A stretch of DNA of 6,663 bases from NCBI GenBank assembly GCA_903904275.1, contig CAIVBX010000062.1, forward strand, positions 1 to 6,663, given 5' to 3'. A model generated the notes under the pieces. That model was not told the origin of the DNA and made no database searches. It saw only the letters and a list, made by a program, of their open reading frames with translations. The position numbers were made by a program, and so were the translations under genes. This document shows positions 1 through 6,071 of this stretch, one piece after another (the stretch's first letter is position 1; each line of letters begins with the position of its first letter). The DNA comes from an uncultured Pseudomonadota bacterium (lineage in GTDB: Bacteria > Pseudomonadota > Gammaproteobacteria > Methylococcales > Methylomonadaceae).

Positions 1-1159
1 CACCTTTTGTGACTTCGTAAAGTTGCTCAATCACAAATTGCGGCTTAATTGCACGGCTGTTGCGGTCGAATTCCATACATCCAACGCTACGCCATTGGTT
101 AATTTGATTCCACCACGCTTCAGACGCTTGTTTATTTACCTTGTATTTCGCTTCTTTCAAACCGTCGAGCAATTGCTCAATCACCAATTTCACTTCGCCG
201 ATAATTGGCACATCAACTTTCACTGTTTTAGAAATTGATGCAGGGTCAATATCAACATGAATAATTTTTGCGTAAGGGCAGAACATATCTAGCTTGCCTG
301 TGACACGGTCATCGAAACGTGCGCCAATCGCAAGAATCAAATCACTTTCGTGCATCGTCATGTTAGCTTCGTAAGTGCCGTGCATACCGAGCATTCCGAC
401 AAATTGTTTATCGGTTGAAGGGAATGCGCCTAACCCCATCAAAGTTTGCGTAATAGGAAAACCTAACGTGTGCGCCAATTCGGTTAATTCTTTGCTACCT
501 TCGCCTAAAATTACCCCACCGCCAGCATAAATAACAGGACGTTGTGCGGTTAAAAGTAATTCAATCGCTTTTTTGATTTGTCCTTTGTTTCCAGTCGTTG
601 CAGGATGATACGAACGCATTTCGACTTTCTTTGGATAGTGATAAGGTACTTTTTTATCAGGTGCGGTTACGTCTTTTGGAATATCAATAACCACTGGTCC
701 TGGTCTGCCAGAGGTTGCAACGTAGAATGCTTTTTTAATGGTTTCGGCAATTTTTGAAACGTCGCTAACTAAGAAATTGTGTTTCACGCAAGGACGTGTG
801 ATGCCGACCATATCAACTTCTTGAAACGCATCACTACCGATGACAGCCGAGGGAACTTGACCTGAAATCACGACCATTGGAATTGAATCCATATAAGCCG
901 TTGCAATCCCTGTCACAGCATTCGTTGCGCCAGGTCCTGAAGTTACTAAGACAACACCAGGTTTGCCTGTTGCACGCGCATAACCGTCAGCGGCATGAGT
1001 CGCGCCTTGTTCATGGCGAACTAAAATGTGTTTCACGTCATCTTGTTGAAAGAGTGCATCATACAAATGTAAAACCGCACCGCCTGGATAACCAAAAATA
1101 TACTCAACACCTTCGTCTTTAAGACTTTGAATTACGATTTGTGCGCCGTTTAGCTCCAC
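1..1159 (-). CDS. ilvI: Acetolactate synthase large subunit, N-terminal 386 residues (partial, cut by window edge)
   Basis: Thiamine-diphosphate and FAD dependent enzyme that condenses two pyruvates to acetolactate, or pyruvate with 2-oxobutyrate, as the first common step of valine, leucine and isoleucine synthesis in the cytoplasm. My translation of the minus strand reads VELNGAQIVIQSLKDEGVEY, then FGYPGGAVLHLYDAL (residues 22-36) and VRHEQGATHAADGYARATGK (47-66), which contains the ThDP-activating glutamate E50. It continues with SGPGATNAVTGIATAYMDS (74-92), GQVPSAVIGSDAFQE (100-114), and GARFDDRVTG near residue 280 in the FAD-binding middle domain. The frame is open to the left edge, and about a third of the usual 570-odd residues, including the C-terminal ThDP domain, lies outside. 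I chose GTG at 1159 because GAGGA sits 7 nt upstream and family N-termini align there. The symbol could equally be ilvB; the regulatory subunit (ilvH/ilvN) would be expected beyond the left edge. Confidence 0.95.
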   Translation of the reverse strand, partial: MELNGAQIVIQSLKDEGVEYIFGYPGGAVLHLYDALFQQDDVKHILVRHEQGATHAADGYARATGKPGVVLVTSGPGATNAVTGIATAYMDSIPMVVISGQVPSAVIGSDAFQEVDMVGITRPCVKHNFLVSDVSKIAETIKKAFYVATSGRPGPVVIDIPKDVTAPDKKVPYHYPKKVEMRSYHPATTGNKGQIKKAIELLLTAQRPVIYAGGGVILGEGSKELTELAHTLGFPITQTLMGLGAFPSTDKQFVGMLGMHGTYEANMTMHESDLILAIGARFDDRVTGKLDMFCPYAKIIHVDIDPASISKTVKVDVPIIGEVKLVIEQLLDGLKEAKYKVNKQASEAWWNQINQWRSVGCMEFDRNSRAIKPQFVIEQLYEVTKG

Positions 1160-1166
1160 ACTTTTA

Positions 1167-1171
1167 TCCTC
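1167..1171 (-). promoter_or_regulatory. Ribosome binding site that fixes the GTG start of ilvI
   Basis: GAGGA on the minus strand, 7 nt upstream of GTG at 1159. Another GTG overlaps two bases upstream (1161-1159), but its frame stops after three codons, so the 1159 start is the only sensible one. Confidence 0.7.
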
Positions 1172-1204
1172 AAATAAACTGAAATATAACGTTTGTTGGG
1201 CGCA

Positions 1205-1233
1205 ATTATAGTAAATTCGCGCTAAAAATACTT
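1205..1233 (-). promoter_or_regulatory. Predicted sigma-70 promoter for ilvI
   Basis: A perfect TATAAT is read on the minus strand at 1210-1205. The -35 region around 1228-1233 is poor (no close TTGACA match at 16-18 bp), so an activator may be needed. Transcription starting near 1198 would leave a leader of only about 40 nt, too short for a classical peptide attenuator. The -10 box lies inside an imperfect inverted repeat (GCGCAATT at 1200-1207 and AATTCGCGC at 1214-1222), a plausible operator position. The prediction rests on the -10 match and its distance to the start codon. Confidence 0.5.
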
Positions 1234-1285
1234 CACTTTTTAGTTTGGGGGATTTGAAACTATTTCAATTTTGCCATCAAAAAGC

Positions 1286-1309
1286 ACATGAATTCTGAAA
1301 AATTCATGT
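1286..1309. repeat. Perfect 9-bp inverted repeat in the ilvI/nqrM divergent spacer
   Basis: ACATGAATT (1286-1294) and AATTCATGT (1301-1309) are separated by a 6-nt loop. It lies 34 nt upstream of the nqrM ATG, so it would be either a dyad operator or a hairpin in the nqrM leader. It is not followed by a T run that would make it a normal terminator for either direction. A second, shorter dyad (TTGAAA, 3 nt, TTTCAA) is at 1254-1268. No regulator can be named from sequence alone. Confidence 0.5.
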
Positions 1310-1342
1310 TAAATTTCAATTTTTATTTTTAGGAGAGACAAA

Positions 1343-1534
1343 ATGACGTTTTTAATAACGTTTGGTGTGATGTTGACTGTCATTGCAATTATGGCAGTGG
1401 GTGTTATTTTTGGTCGTAACGCCATCAAAGGCTCATGCGGTGGTGGTAAATCTGCCGCGGAATGTGTTTGTACTGAAAAATGCGATAAACGCAAAAAATT
1501 TGAAGCTGAACAATCTGCTAAAGCGCAAGCCTAA
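1343..1534 (+). CDS. nqrM: NqrM-type (DUF539) Na+-NQR maturation protein
   Basis: Small single-pass inner-membrane protein of 63 residues. NqrM proteins are needed for assembly of the Na+-translocating NADH:quinone oxidoreductase and are thought to deliver iron for the cysteine-bound Fe centre between NqrD and NqrE. Seen here: one hydrophobic helix at residues 3-23, the family signature IKGSCGG (28-34), and a compact cysteine cluster with C32, C41, C43 and C47 followed by DKRKK (48-52). These cysteines are the expected metal ligands. Length and topology are typical. The start has a strong AGGAGA 6 nt upstream (1331-1336). It usually sits after apbE at the end of the nqr operon; here it is divergent from ilvI and directly followed by an ABC exporter. 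The gene implies that an nqr operon exists elsewhere in the genome. Confidence 0.85.
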   Translation: MTFLITFGVMLTVIAIMAVGVIFGRNAIKGSCGGGKSAAECVCTEKCDKRKKFEAEQSAKAQA

Positions 1535-1537
1535 AAA

Positions 1538-3310
1538 ATGCCTGCTCAAACTTATTCGTGGCGATACATTCTCTCGATTGCAAAACAACATAAAAAACAG
1601 TTGATTTCAGCGCATTTCATTGCAATTTTCGCCACGATGATTAGCGTGCCGATACCGTTATTGATGCCACTTTTGGTTGATGAGGTGTTATTGAAAAAAC
1701 CTGCGATGGTTGTGAAAACCATCAACGCGATTTCACCCACTGAATGGCAATCGCCGTTGCTTTATATTGGCGCGGTTTTATTGTTGACTGTGTTATTGCG
1801 TTTGTTTGCGATGATTTTAAACGTGTTGCAATCACGCCAATTTACGTTAATTGCAAAAGATATTGTGTTTAGGATTCGCAGTGAGTTGATTGGGCATTTG
1901 CAAACGATTTCGATGACAGAATACGAAAGTTTAGGTTCGGGTACAGTTAGCACTTATTTGGTAAAAGATTTAGACACGATTGATAATTTCGTTGGTTCAA
2001 CGGTTTCTAAATTATTGGTTGCCGTTTTAACCGTGACAGGAACGGCGATTATTTTGCTTTGGATGCACTGGCAATTGGGTTTGTTTATTTTGTTATTAAA
2101 TCCTGTGGTGATTTATTTCACGCGCGTTGTCGGTGCAAATGTGAAACATCTCAAAGCAAAAGAAAATTCTGCGTATGAAATTTTTCAACAATCTTTAACA
2201 GAAACGCTCGAAGCAATTCATCAAATTCGCGCCAGTAATCGAGAAAAACATTATTGTGAACAACTTGTCGATTTTGCGTTGATGGTTAAAAAGGATTCCA
2301 GCGCGTTTGCGTGGAAAAGCGAAACCGCGTCACGTTTAAGTTTTTTAATTTTTCTGTTGGGCTTTGATATTTTCAGAGCTTGCGCGATGCTCATGGTGTT
2401 TTATTCCAATTTGACGATTGGTGAAATGCTCGCAGTGTTTGGTTATTTGTGGTTCATGATGTCACCAGTTCAGGAAATTTTAAACATTCAATATGCGTTT
2501 TATGGTGCGAAAGCCGCTTTAATGCGAATCAATAAATTAACGGCGTTGCGACAAGAACCACGTTATCCACATCAAAAAAATCCATTTTTAAACAAACAAA
2601 CCGTTTCCGTCAGTGTTGAAAATTTACATTTCAGTTATGGCGACAAAAAAATTCTTAATGGCATTCAATTACATATTAACGCAGGGCAAAAAGTCGCGTT
2701 AGTCGGTGCAAGTGGCGGTGGGAAATCAACGTTAATTCAAACGCTGATTGGTTTATATCCTACAAATTCAGGCAAAATTTGTTTTAACGGCGTGCCGATT
2801 GAAGAAATTGGTTTAGATGTGGTGCGTGAAAATGTCGTGACGGTTTTACAGAATCCAATTTTATTTAATGATTCTATTCGCGCGAATTTAACGCTCGGCA
2901 AAAAAGTAAATGATGAACAATTATGGAACGCCTTAAAAATTGCACAACTAGCCGAAACGATTAAAGAATTGCCGCAAAGTTTAGATACGATTGTCGGGCG
3001 TGGTGGGATGCGCTTGTCAGGTGGACAACGTCAACGTTTAGCGATTGCAAGAATGGTTGTGGCGAATCCGAAAGTCGTGATTTTAGACGAAGCGACATCA
3101 GCGTTAGACAGCGAAACTGAATTTAAATTGCACAAAGCGTTACAAAATTTTTTGCAAAACCGCACCACAATTATTATTGCTCATCGTTTAAGCGCGGTAA
3201 AACAAGCGAATCACGTTTATGTTTTTGAAGATGGCGAAATTTGCGAACAAGGCAAACATGAAAATTTGCTTGAGAAAAATGGTTTGTATGCCAAGTTATA
3301 CCGCAGTTAA
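1538..3310 (+). CDS. ABC exporter, fused transmembrane and ATPase domains (MsbA/ABCB-like half transporter)
   Basis: A 590-residue half transporter that should homodimerise in the inner membrane and use ATP to export a substrate; the substrate cannot be told from sequence. The membrane domain (about 20-320) has six hydrophobic segments, near 23-48, 73-97, 155-176, 180-198, 264-290 and 293-314. The ATPase domain (about 355-590) is complete: A-loop Tyr367 (FSYG), Walker A GASGGGKST (390-398), Q-loop Gln438, signature LSGGQ (493-497), Walker B VVILDE (513-518) with catalytic Glu518, D-loop SALD (521-524) and switch His549. No peptidase domain precedes the membrane part, so it is not a C39 bacteriocin exporter. 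The ATG follows the nqrM stop after 3 nt with no clear Shine-Dalgarno sequence, which suggests translational coupling. The next in-frame Met is residue 34, inside the first helix, so this start is favoured. Lipid or drug export is the usual family role, but that is inference. Confidence 0.9.
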   Translation: MPAQTYSWRYILSIAKQHKKQLISAHFIAIFATMISVPIPLLMPLLVDEVLLKKPAMVVKTINAISPTEWQSPLLYIGAVLLLTVLLRLFAMILNVLQSRQFTLIAKDIVFRIRSELIGHLQTISMTEYESLGSGTVSTYLVKDLDTIDNFVGSTVSKLLVAVLTVTGTAIILLWMHWQLGLFILLLNPVVIYFTRVVGANVKHLKAKENSAYEIFQQSLTETLEAIHQIRASNREKHYCEQLVDFALMVKKDSSAFAWKSETASRLSFLIFLLGFDIFRACAMLMVFYSNLTIGEMLAVFGYLWFMMSPVQEILNIQYAFYGAKAALMRINKLTALRQEPRYPHQKNPFLNKQTVSVSVENLHFSYGDKKILNGIQLHINAGQKVALVGASGGGKSTLIQTLIGLYPTNSGKICFNGVPIEEIGLDVVRENVVTVLQNPILFNDSIRANLTLGKKVNDEQLWNALKIAQLAETIKELPQSLDTIVGRGGMRLSGGQRQRLAIARMVVANPKVVILDEATSALDSETEFKLHKALQNFLQNRTTIIIAHRLSAVKQANHVYVFEDGEICEQGKHENLLEKNGLYAKLYRS

Positions 3311-3350
3311 TTTTAAACATTCTGACGAACTGATTGTAATCACACCACGT
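3311..3350. other. Spacer between ABC exporter and IS remnant
   Basis: Forty AT-rich bases with no convincing hairpin plus T-run terminator. If the exporter had its own terminator it was probably displaced by the insertion. Confidence 0.3.
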
Positions 3351-3925
3351 TTTTTAGGACAGAGAAATTAGAATCATTTTTAGCGTGTTGAAATTCAAAT
3401 TCAACAGGCGATAAATAATCGTTAACGGAATGAGTCGGAATTCGATTGTAAAAAACAGCAATATATTCAAAAATCGAGGTTCTGGTTTGTTCACGAGTGG
3501 CGTAGCGATGATGGTAAATGAGTTCGGTTTTCAAGGTGCGAAAAAATCTCTCACAAACGGCATTATCCCAGAAATTACCTTTGCAACCCCATGGTGAGTA
3601 AATTACGATGTTCTGTGGACGCATATTGTGGCTACAAAGGTTTTCGTTGCCAAATTGCCATTCGTATTGCGTCATTGACCAATGACGTTTTCATGTGGTC
3701 TGCCATCGACCAGCTCACGATTTGACATGAAAATAAATCTATCACAATCGCCAAATGTAACCCCCTTTATCGGTTTTGATGTAGGTAATATCGCCCCCGC
3801 ATAAACTTGATTTAGTTTTTGAGGATTGAAGTAACGTTTGAGCTTGTTTTTGTCATGTTTAGAATCGGTCTTATACTTTATAAGGCTTTCTGGTGATGCA
3901 AACCAAGCCTGTTTCTGCTATCAAT
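3340..3925 (-). pseudogene. IS3-family transposase orfB (DDE integrase domain), multiply frameshifted and internally deleted
   Basis: Pieces of one orfB can be read on the minus strand by changing frame: LIAETGLVCITRKPYK (ending near 3873), YKTDSKHDKNKLKRYFNPQK and LNQVYAG (to about 3796), DITYIKTDKG (about 3792-3765), LAIVIDLFSCQIVSWSMADH continuing to RKPL (to about 3640), and finally KGNFWDNAVCERFFRTLKTE to the stop at 3340. A base appears lost at the GGGGG near 3765 and one gained near 3794. The first catalytic Asp (GDITY) and the Glu (NAVCERFF) remain. The segment that should carry the second Asp, normally HSDRGSQY, is missing and only a QYAST-like trace follows. The ATG at 3675 is internal, not a genuine start. 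The enzyme cannot be active. Confidence 0.85.
3351..3361 (+). repeat. Terminal inverted repeat, left, of the IS3 remnant
   Basis: TTTTTAGGACA, perfectly complementary to 4040-4050. The broken transposase frame reads out through this repeat and stops at 3340 in the flank, so the original C-terminal stop has probably been lost. Confidence 0.6.
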
Positions 3926-4039
3926 CATCCGCCCCCGTCGCCGTGAAGTATGGATGTTTTTTCGTAGTGCCTTCCAGACCCGCATTTCGCCATTTTTCTT
4001 CAGTTTCCATGATACACCTTTGAGCTTCTGTTAAAAATG

Positions 4040-4050
4040 TGTCCTAAAAA
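4040..4050 (-). repeat. Terminal inverted repeat, right, of the IS3 remnant
   Basis: TGTCCTAAAAA on the plus strand. Read inward on the minus strand it continues as AGGACACATTTTTAACAGAA, which resembles AGGACACAAATTTTGCAGAA at the start of the right-hand element (6508-6527). Confidence 0.6.
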
Positions 4051-4134
4051 TTGTAGCGCGATTAGTTGAGCGATGATGCCAAATCCTCCGTTTCGTGCAT
4101 CGCGCCACTTTCAACACTCACGACCGCAGAGTGG
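4051..4134. other. Short spacer between IS remnant and the right-hand gene cluster
   Basis: There is no clear gene, terminator or promoter. A minus-strand frame, shifted relative to the neighbouring 144-aa gene, stays open to a TAA at 4064-4062. It could be the former C-terminus of that protein after an indel, or simply chance. Confidence 0.3.
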
Positions 4135-4569
4135 TTATTGAAATTGAAGTCGAACTCTTTTGCCATCAGTAATTGCTTCAGATAATTCTTCTTTAATTTT
4201 CATAACGTATTGATCTACGTCTTCTTGCGTTTCAAAATAAATTCTTTCTATTGGCTTAACGTTTATAACTTTTACTGGTTTTTTAGGCGGTAAATCGGCT
4301 TGATAAACGAATGGCTTAGATTCTTTTTGTTTGTCAAAAAAGTTTGAATTAGTATCAGACGACTTATAGTTTTGTATCGATTCTGTGCCTGAATTTAAAC
4401 ATTCTGGTGGTATTGAAACATTGCTTTTGCATGATTCATTATTCATAGATGACCTCACACAATCCCAATACTCCTCTTTAATATCAGCACATGAATTCGC
4501 TTTTGAAAGCATTGGTAAGCTAACTAAAAATAAGACGCTAAATAACGCAGGTACTGTATTTTTTTTCAT
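4135..4569 (-). CDS. Secreted protein of unknown function with four cysteines at ten-residue spacing
   Basis: I do not recognise a named family for this 144-residue protein. Residues 1-24 form a clear Sec signal peptide: MKKN, hydrophobic 8-21, likely cleavage after SKA. The mature N-terminus holds Cys27, Cys37, Cys47 and Cys57, each exactly ten apart (CX9C-X9-CX9C), probably giving two disulfides in the periplasm. Residues 60-100 are polar and low in structure, including LPPKKPVKV. The C-terminal 35 residues form an amphipathic helix (ETQEDVDQYVMKIKEELSEA) followed by GKRVRLQFQ. AAGGGA lies about 8 nt upstream of the ATG. It is the last gene of the minus-strand cluster, 49 nt after the DedA gene, and its 3' side is next to the IS remnant, so the C-terminus may not be original. 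Confidence 0.7.
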   Translation of the reverse strand: MKKNTVPALFSVLFLVSLPMLSKANSCADIKEEYWDCVRSSMNNESCKSNVSIPPECLNSGTESIQNYKSSDTNSNFFDKQKESKPFVYQADLPPKKPVKVINVKPIERIYFETQEDVDQYVMKIKEELSEAITDGKRVRLQFQ

Positions 4570-4618
4570 GGAATTTCCCTTATGTTGATAAAAACGTAGA
4601 ATTATTCAATAGATACAA

Positions 4619-5194
4619 CTATTTCTTAAAACACATCACTATTTTTCTGATAACTAAAAACAATAAAAATAACGCAAGCATCGAAAACATAATTTGCTGC
4701 ACATTTGAAATGAGTGTGGTTTTTGGTAAATGTTCAATAAGATTCCCAAAGAAATAACCGAACCCTGAAAAAGCATTTGCCCAGATGAAAGCCGCTACGG
4801 CATTCCAAAATACAAATATACGCCACGATAAATCACTCATCCCAATGGCAATACTGCTCACATTTCTTACGCCGTAAATGAATCGATAGCTTAGAATAAA
4901 TGCAATCGCATAGCGTTCTAACCAATCTGTCACTTTGGCAACACGACTTTTTATATTCGGAAACCGAAGAAATATGCGTGTACCGAAATAACGACCAAAT
5001 GAGAAAAATAATTGGTCGCCACAAAAACTGCCCAGCCAAGCACATACCACTAAGGCTTCAATGTTCAAATAACCACGTTGCGCTGCAAATCCAGCAAAAA
5101 TAAGAAACGTTTCGCCTTCTAAAAAAGCCCACATAAACGCAATTAGATAAAACCATTGTCCGTAAGATGATAGCAGTTCTCTGATTTCATTCAT
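4619..5194 (-). CDS. DedA-family (VTT domain) inner-membrane protein
   Basis: This 191-residue polytopic protein is of the usual DedA length. The family includes proton-dependent transporters and lipid-carrier or phospholipid flippases (such as E. coli YqjA, and UptA for undecaprenyl phosphate). Visible hallmarks are FLEGETFLIFAG (24-35) in the first re-entrant segment with Glu26/Glu28, GSFCGDQLFFSFGRYFG (55-71) with Asp60 and Arg68, and YRFIYGVRNVSSIAIGMS (103-120) with Arg104 and Arg110. Acidic and arginine residues at these places are essential in characterised homologues. Further hydrophobic helices lie near 125-150 and 165-187. The Shine-Dalgarno is weak (AGG well upstream), but the ATG overlaps, as ATGA, the stop of a small open frame coming from the cupin gene. 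Which DedA subgroup it belongs to, and its substrate, cannot be decided here. Confidence 0.9.
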   Translation of the reverse strand: MNEIRELLSSYGQWFYLIAFMWAFLEGETFLIFAGFAAQRGYLNIEALVVCAWLGSFCGDQLFFSFGRYFGTRIFLRFPNIKSRVAKVTDWLERYAIAFILSYRFIYGVRNVSSIAIGMSDLSWRIFVFWNAVAAFIWANAFSGFGYFFGNLIEHLPKTTLISNVQQIMFSMLALFLLFLVIRKIVMCFKK

Positions 5195-5276
5195 TTTAAA
5201 TTATGATACCTAAACAAATCATGCGTGTGTGAATGTCGATGTTCAAAACGATTTTGCCATGCGTGATAGGCATCAT

Positions 5277-5591
5277 TCAATTCCAAAAAACAGCTAACCA
5301 AATGGTGTGTTTATCTTCAACGGTCGATGCAACGCGATGTTTTAAATGGGCTGGTAAATACAAATAATCACCTGCGTTCAACGTAATCTGCTCACCGTTT
5401 TCATATTCAATCACACCTGACCCTTGCAATACCAACACCCATTCATTTTCAATTTGTTCATACCATTGATTTGCTGGCGTGCTGTGACCTTGTGACACAA
5501 TCCGCTCAATCCGAACGCCAGATTCCGATTGTAAAACATCAACGCATTCGTCAGGCAAATGAAACGGTAAATGCTGATAAATGTTTGACAT
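5277..5591 (-). CDS. Small single-domain cupin protein
   Basis: A cytoplasmic 104-residue beta-barrel protein with no signal peptide. Cupin motif 1 is present in variant form: GHSTPANQWYEQIENEWVLV (35-54) then LQGSG (55-59), with Trp43-Tyr44, Gln46 and Glu50 where the classical motif has HxH and Glu. Motif 2, GDYLYLPAHLKHRVAST (74-90), keeps the Pro, His82 and His85. Metal binding is therefore possible but non-canonical. The protein ends with TIWLAVFWN, the usual end of this subfamily. Function is unknown; such proteins are often annotated only as cupin domain proteins. The ATG begins 5 nt after the stop of the upstream BamE-like gene with no strong Shine-Dalgarno, pointing to coupling. A T6 run at 5285-5290, just before the stop, would give a His-rich extension if slipped by one base (see findings). 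Confidence 0.85.
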   Translation of the reverse strand: MSNIYQHLPFHLPDECVDVLQSESGVRIERIVSQGHSTPANQWYEQIENEWVLVLQGSGVIEYENGEQITLNAGDYLYLPAHLKHRVASTVEDKHTIWLAVFWN

Positions 5592-5596
5592 AACTA

Positions 5597-6049
5597 TTAT
5601 TGAAATTCAGGGAAATGGATAGCAGATACCTGATTTTCATAAATTTCAACATAACCGCTAATGATTCCTGAACCAATCACTTCACCATGATAAAACAATC
5701 TTTTAAATCCTTTTCCCATCTCATCTATTCGGATCGGATGTCCCAAAATGGATTCCACTTGAGATTCAGACATATTGTCTTTAATTTGAGTCCAAGCGTT
5801 TTTATCTTTCCAGCCGAAAAATTCTTTTTTAGTTTCGTGAGTCACTGGAGTGGCTAATTCTGGAGCTGGAACTAAAGACTTGATAGTTGTGTTATTTTCC
5901 AATCGTTTAAGTCGCTCATCTAAATTGCTAATTACGCTTTTTAAATGACTAATTTCGTCTAAAACTGCTTTGTTTTCAGCAAAGCATAGACTTTGAAATG
6001 ACAACATAAGTGAAATGCCTATCAGTAGGCTTGTACTTTTTTGCAACAT
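5597..6049 (-). CDS. Secreted protein with coiled coil and BamE/SmpA-OmlA-like C-terminal domain
   Basis: This 150-residue protein has a Sec signal peptide (1-24, ending SLCFA before Glu25). Cys22 lies before the cleavage site and the lipobox rule is not met, so it is probably soluble in the periplasm rather than a lipoprotein. Residues 28-51 (VLDEISHLKSVISNLDERLK and following RLE) form a short heptad coiled coil, then a Pro-rich linker (58-75). Residues 84-150 read WTQIKDNMSESQVESILGHP, then LFYHGEV and GYVEIYENQVSAIHFPEF. This is the pattern of small BamE-like domains: W..I..GMs..eV..lLG.P, then a strand giving GYV.F....V. True BamE is an outer-membrane lipoprotein of the BAM complex; this is at best a relative of unknown job. 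GAGGT 8 nt upstream (6058-6062) supports the ATG. Confidence 0.75.
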   Translation of the reverse strand: MLQKSTSLLIGISLMLSFQSLCFAENKAVLDEISHLKSVISNLDERLKRLENNTTIKSLVPAPELATPVTHETKKEFFGWKDKNAWTQIKDNMSESQVESILGHPIRIDEMGKGFKRLFYHGEVIGSGIISGYVEIYENQVSAIHFPEFQ

Positions 6050-6071
6050 AAACCACTACCTCAAATAAAAA

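Larger units (their letters stand above)
3351..4050 (-). mobile_element. Decayed IS3-family insertion sequence remnant (about 700 bp)
   Basis: The segment is bounded by perfect 11-bp inverted repeats, TTTTTAGGACA at 3351-3361 and TGTCCTAAAAA at 4040-4050, and contains broken IS3-type transposase text on the minus strand. Intact relatives are about 1.2-1.3 kb, so roughly 500 bp has been lost. No flanking target duplication is visible. A short start-like reading at 4010 (METEEKWRN...) with AAGGTG upstream stops at 3921 and is probably the ruined orfA entry, since its context resembles that of the orfA start at 6556. The element lies 40 bp past the ABC exporter stop. Confidence 0.75.

Noticed and set aside
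23..1122. Plus-strand open frames of 71 and 81 codons at the left end
   Set aside because: They lie opposite the well-conserved acetolactate synthase frame on the minus strand and have no recognisable protein features.
1160..1200. Leader-peptide attenuator ahead of ilvI
   Set aside because: The leader predicted from the TATAAT is only about 40 nt and contains no short ORF rich in Val, Leu or Ile codons and no terminator hairpin.
3838..4023. Plus-strand 61-codon frame inside the IS remnant
   Set aside because: It is antisense to recognisable transposase fragments (GLVCITRKPYK, KTDSKH) and has no ribosome binding site or family pattern.
3351..4050. Target-site duplication around the IS3 remnant
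   Set aside because: The flanks (CACCACG on the left, TTGTAGC on the right) share no direct repeat of 3-5 bp, whichever end base is assumed.
4833..5103. Additional 70- and 67-codon frames within the DedA gene
   Set aside because: They are shadows of the DedA coding region in other frames; the DedA motifs are continuous through the whole stretch.
5191..5276. 25-codon frame starting ATGATG right after the cupin stop (MMPITHGKIVLNID...)
   Set aside because: It overlaps the His-rich frame, ends without coupling to DedA, and has no Shine-Dalgarno of its own. I see no support beyond the TGA-ATG adjacency.
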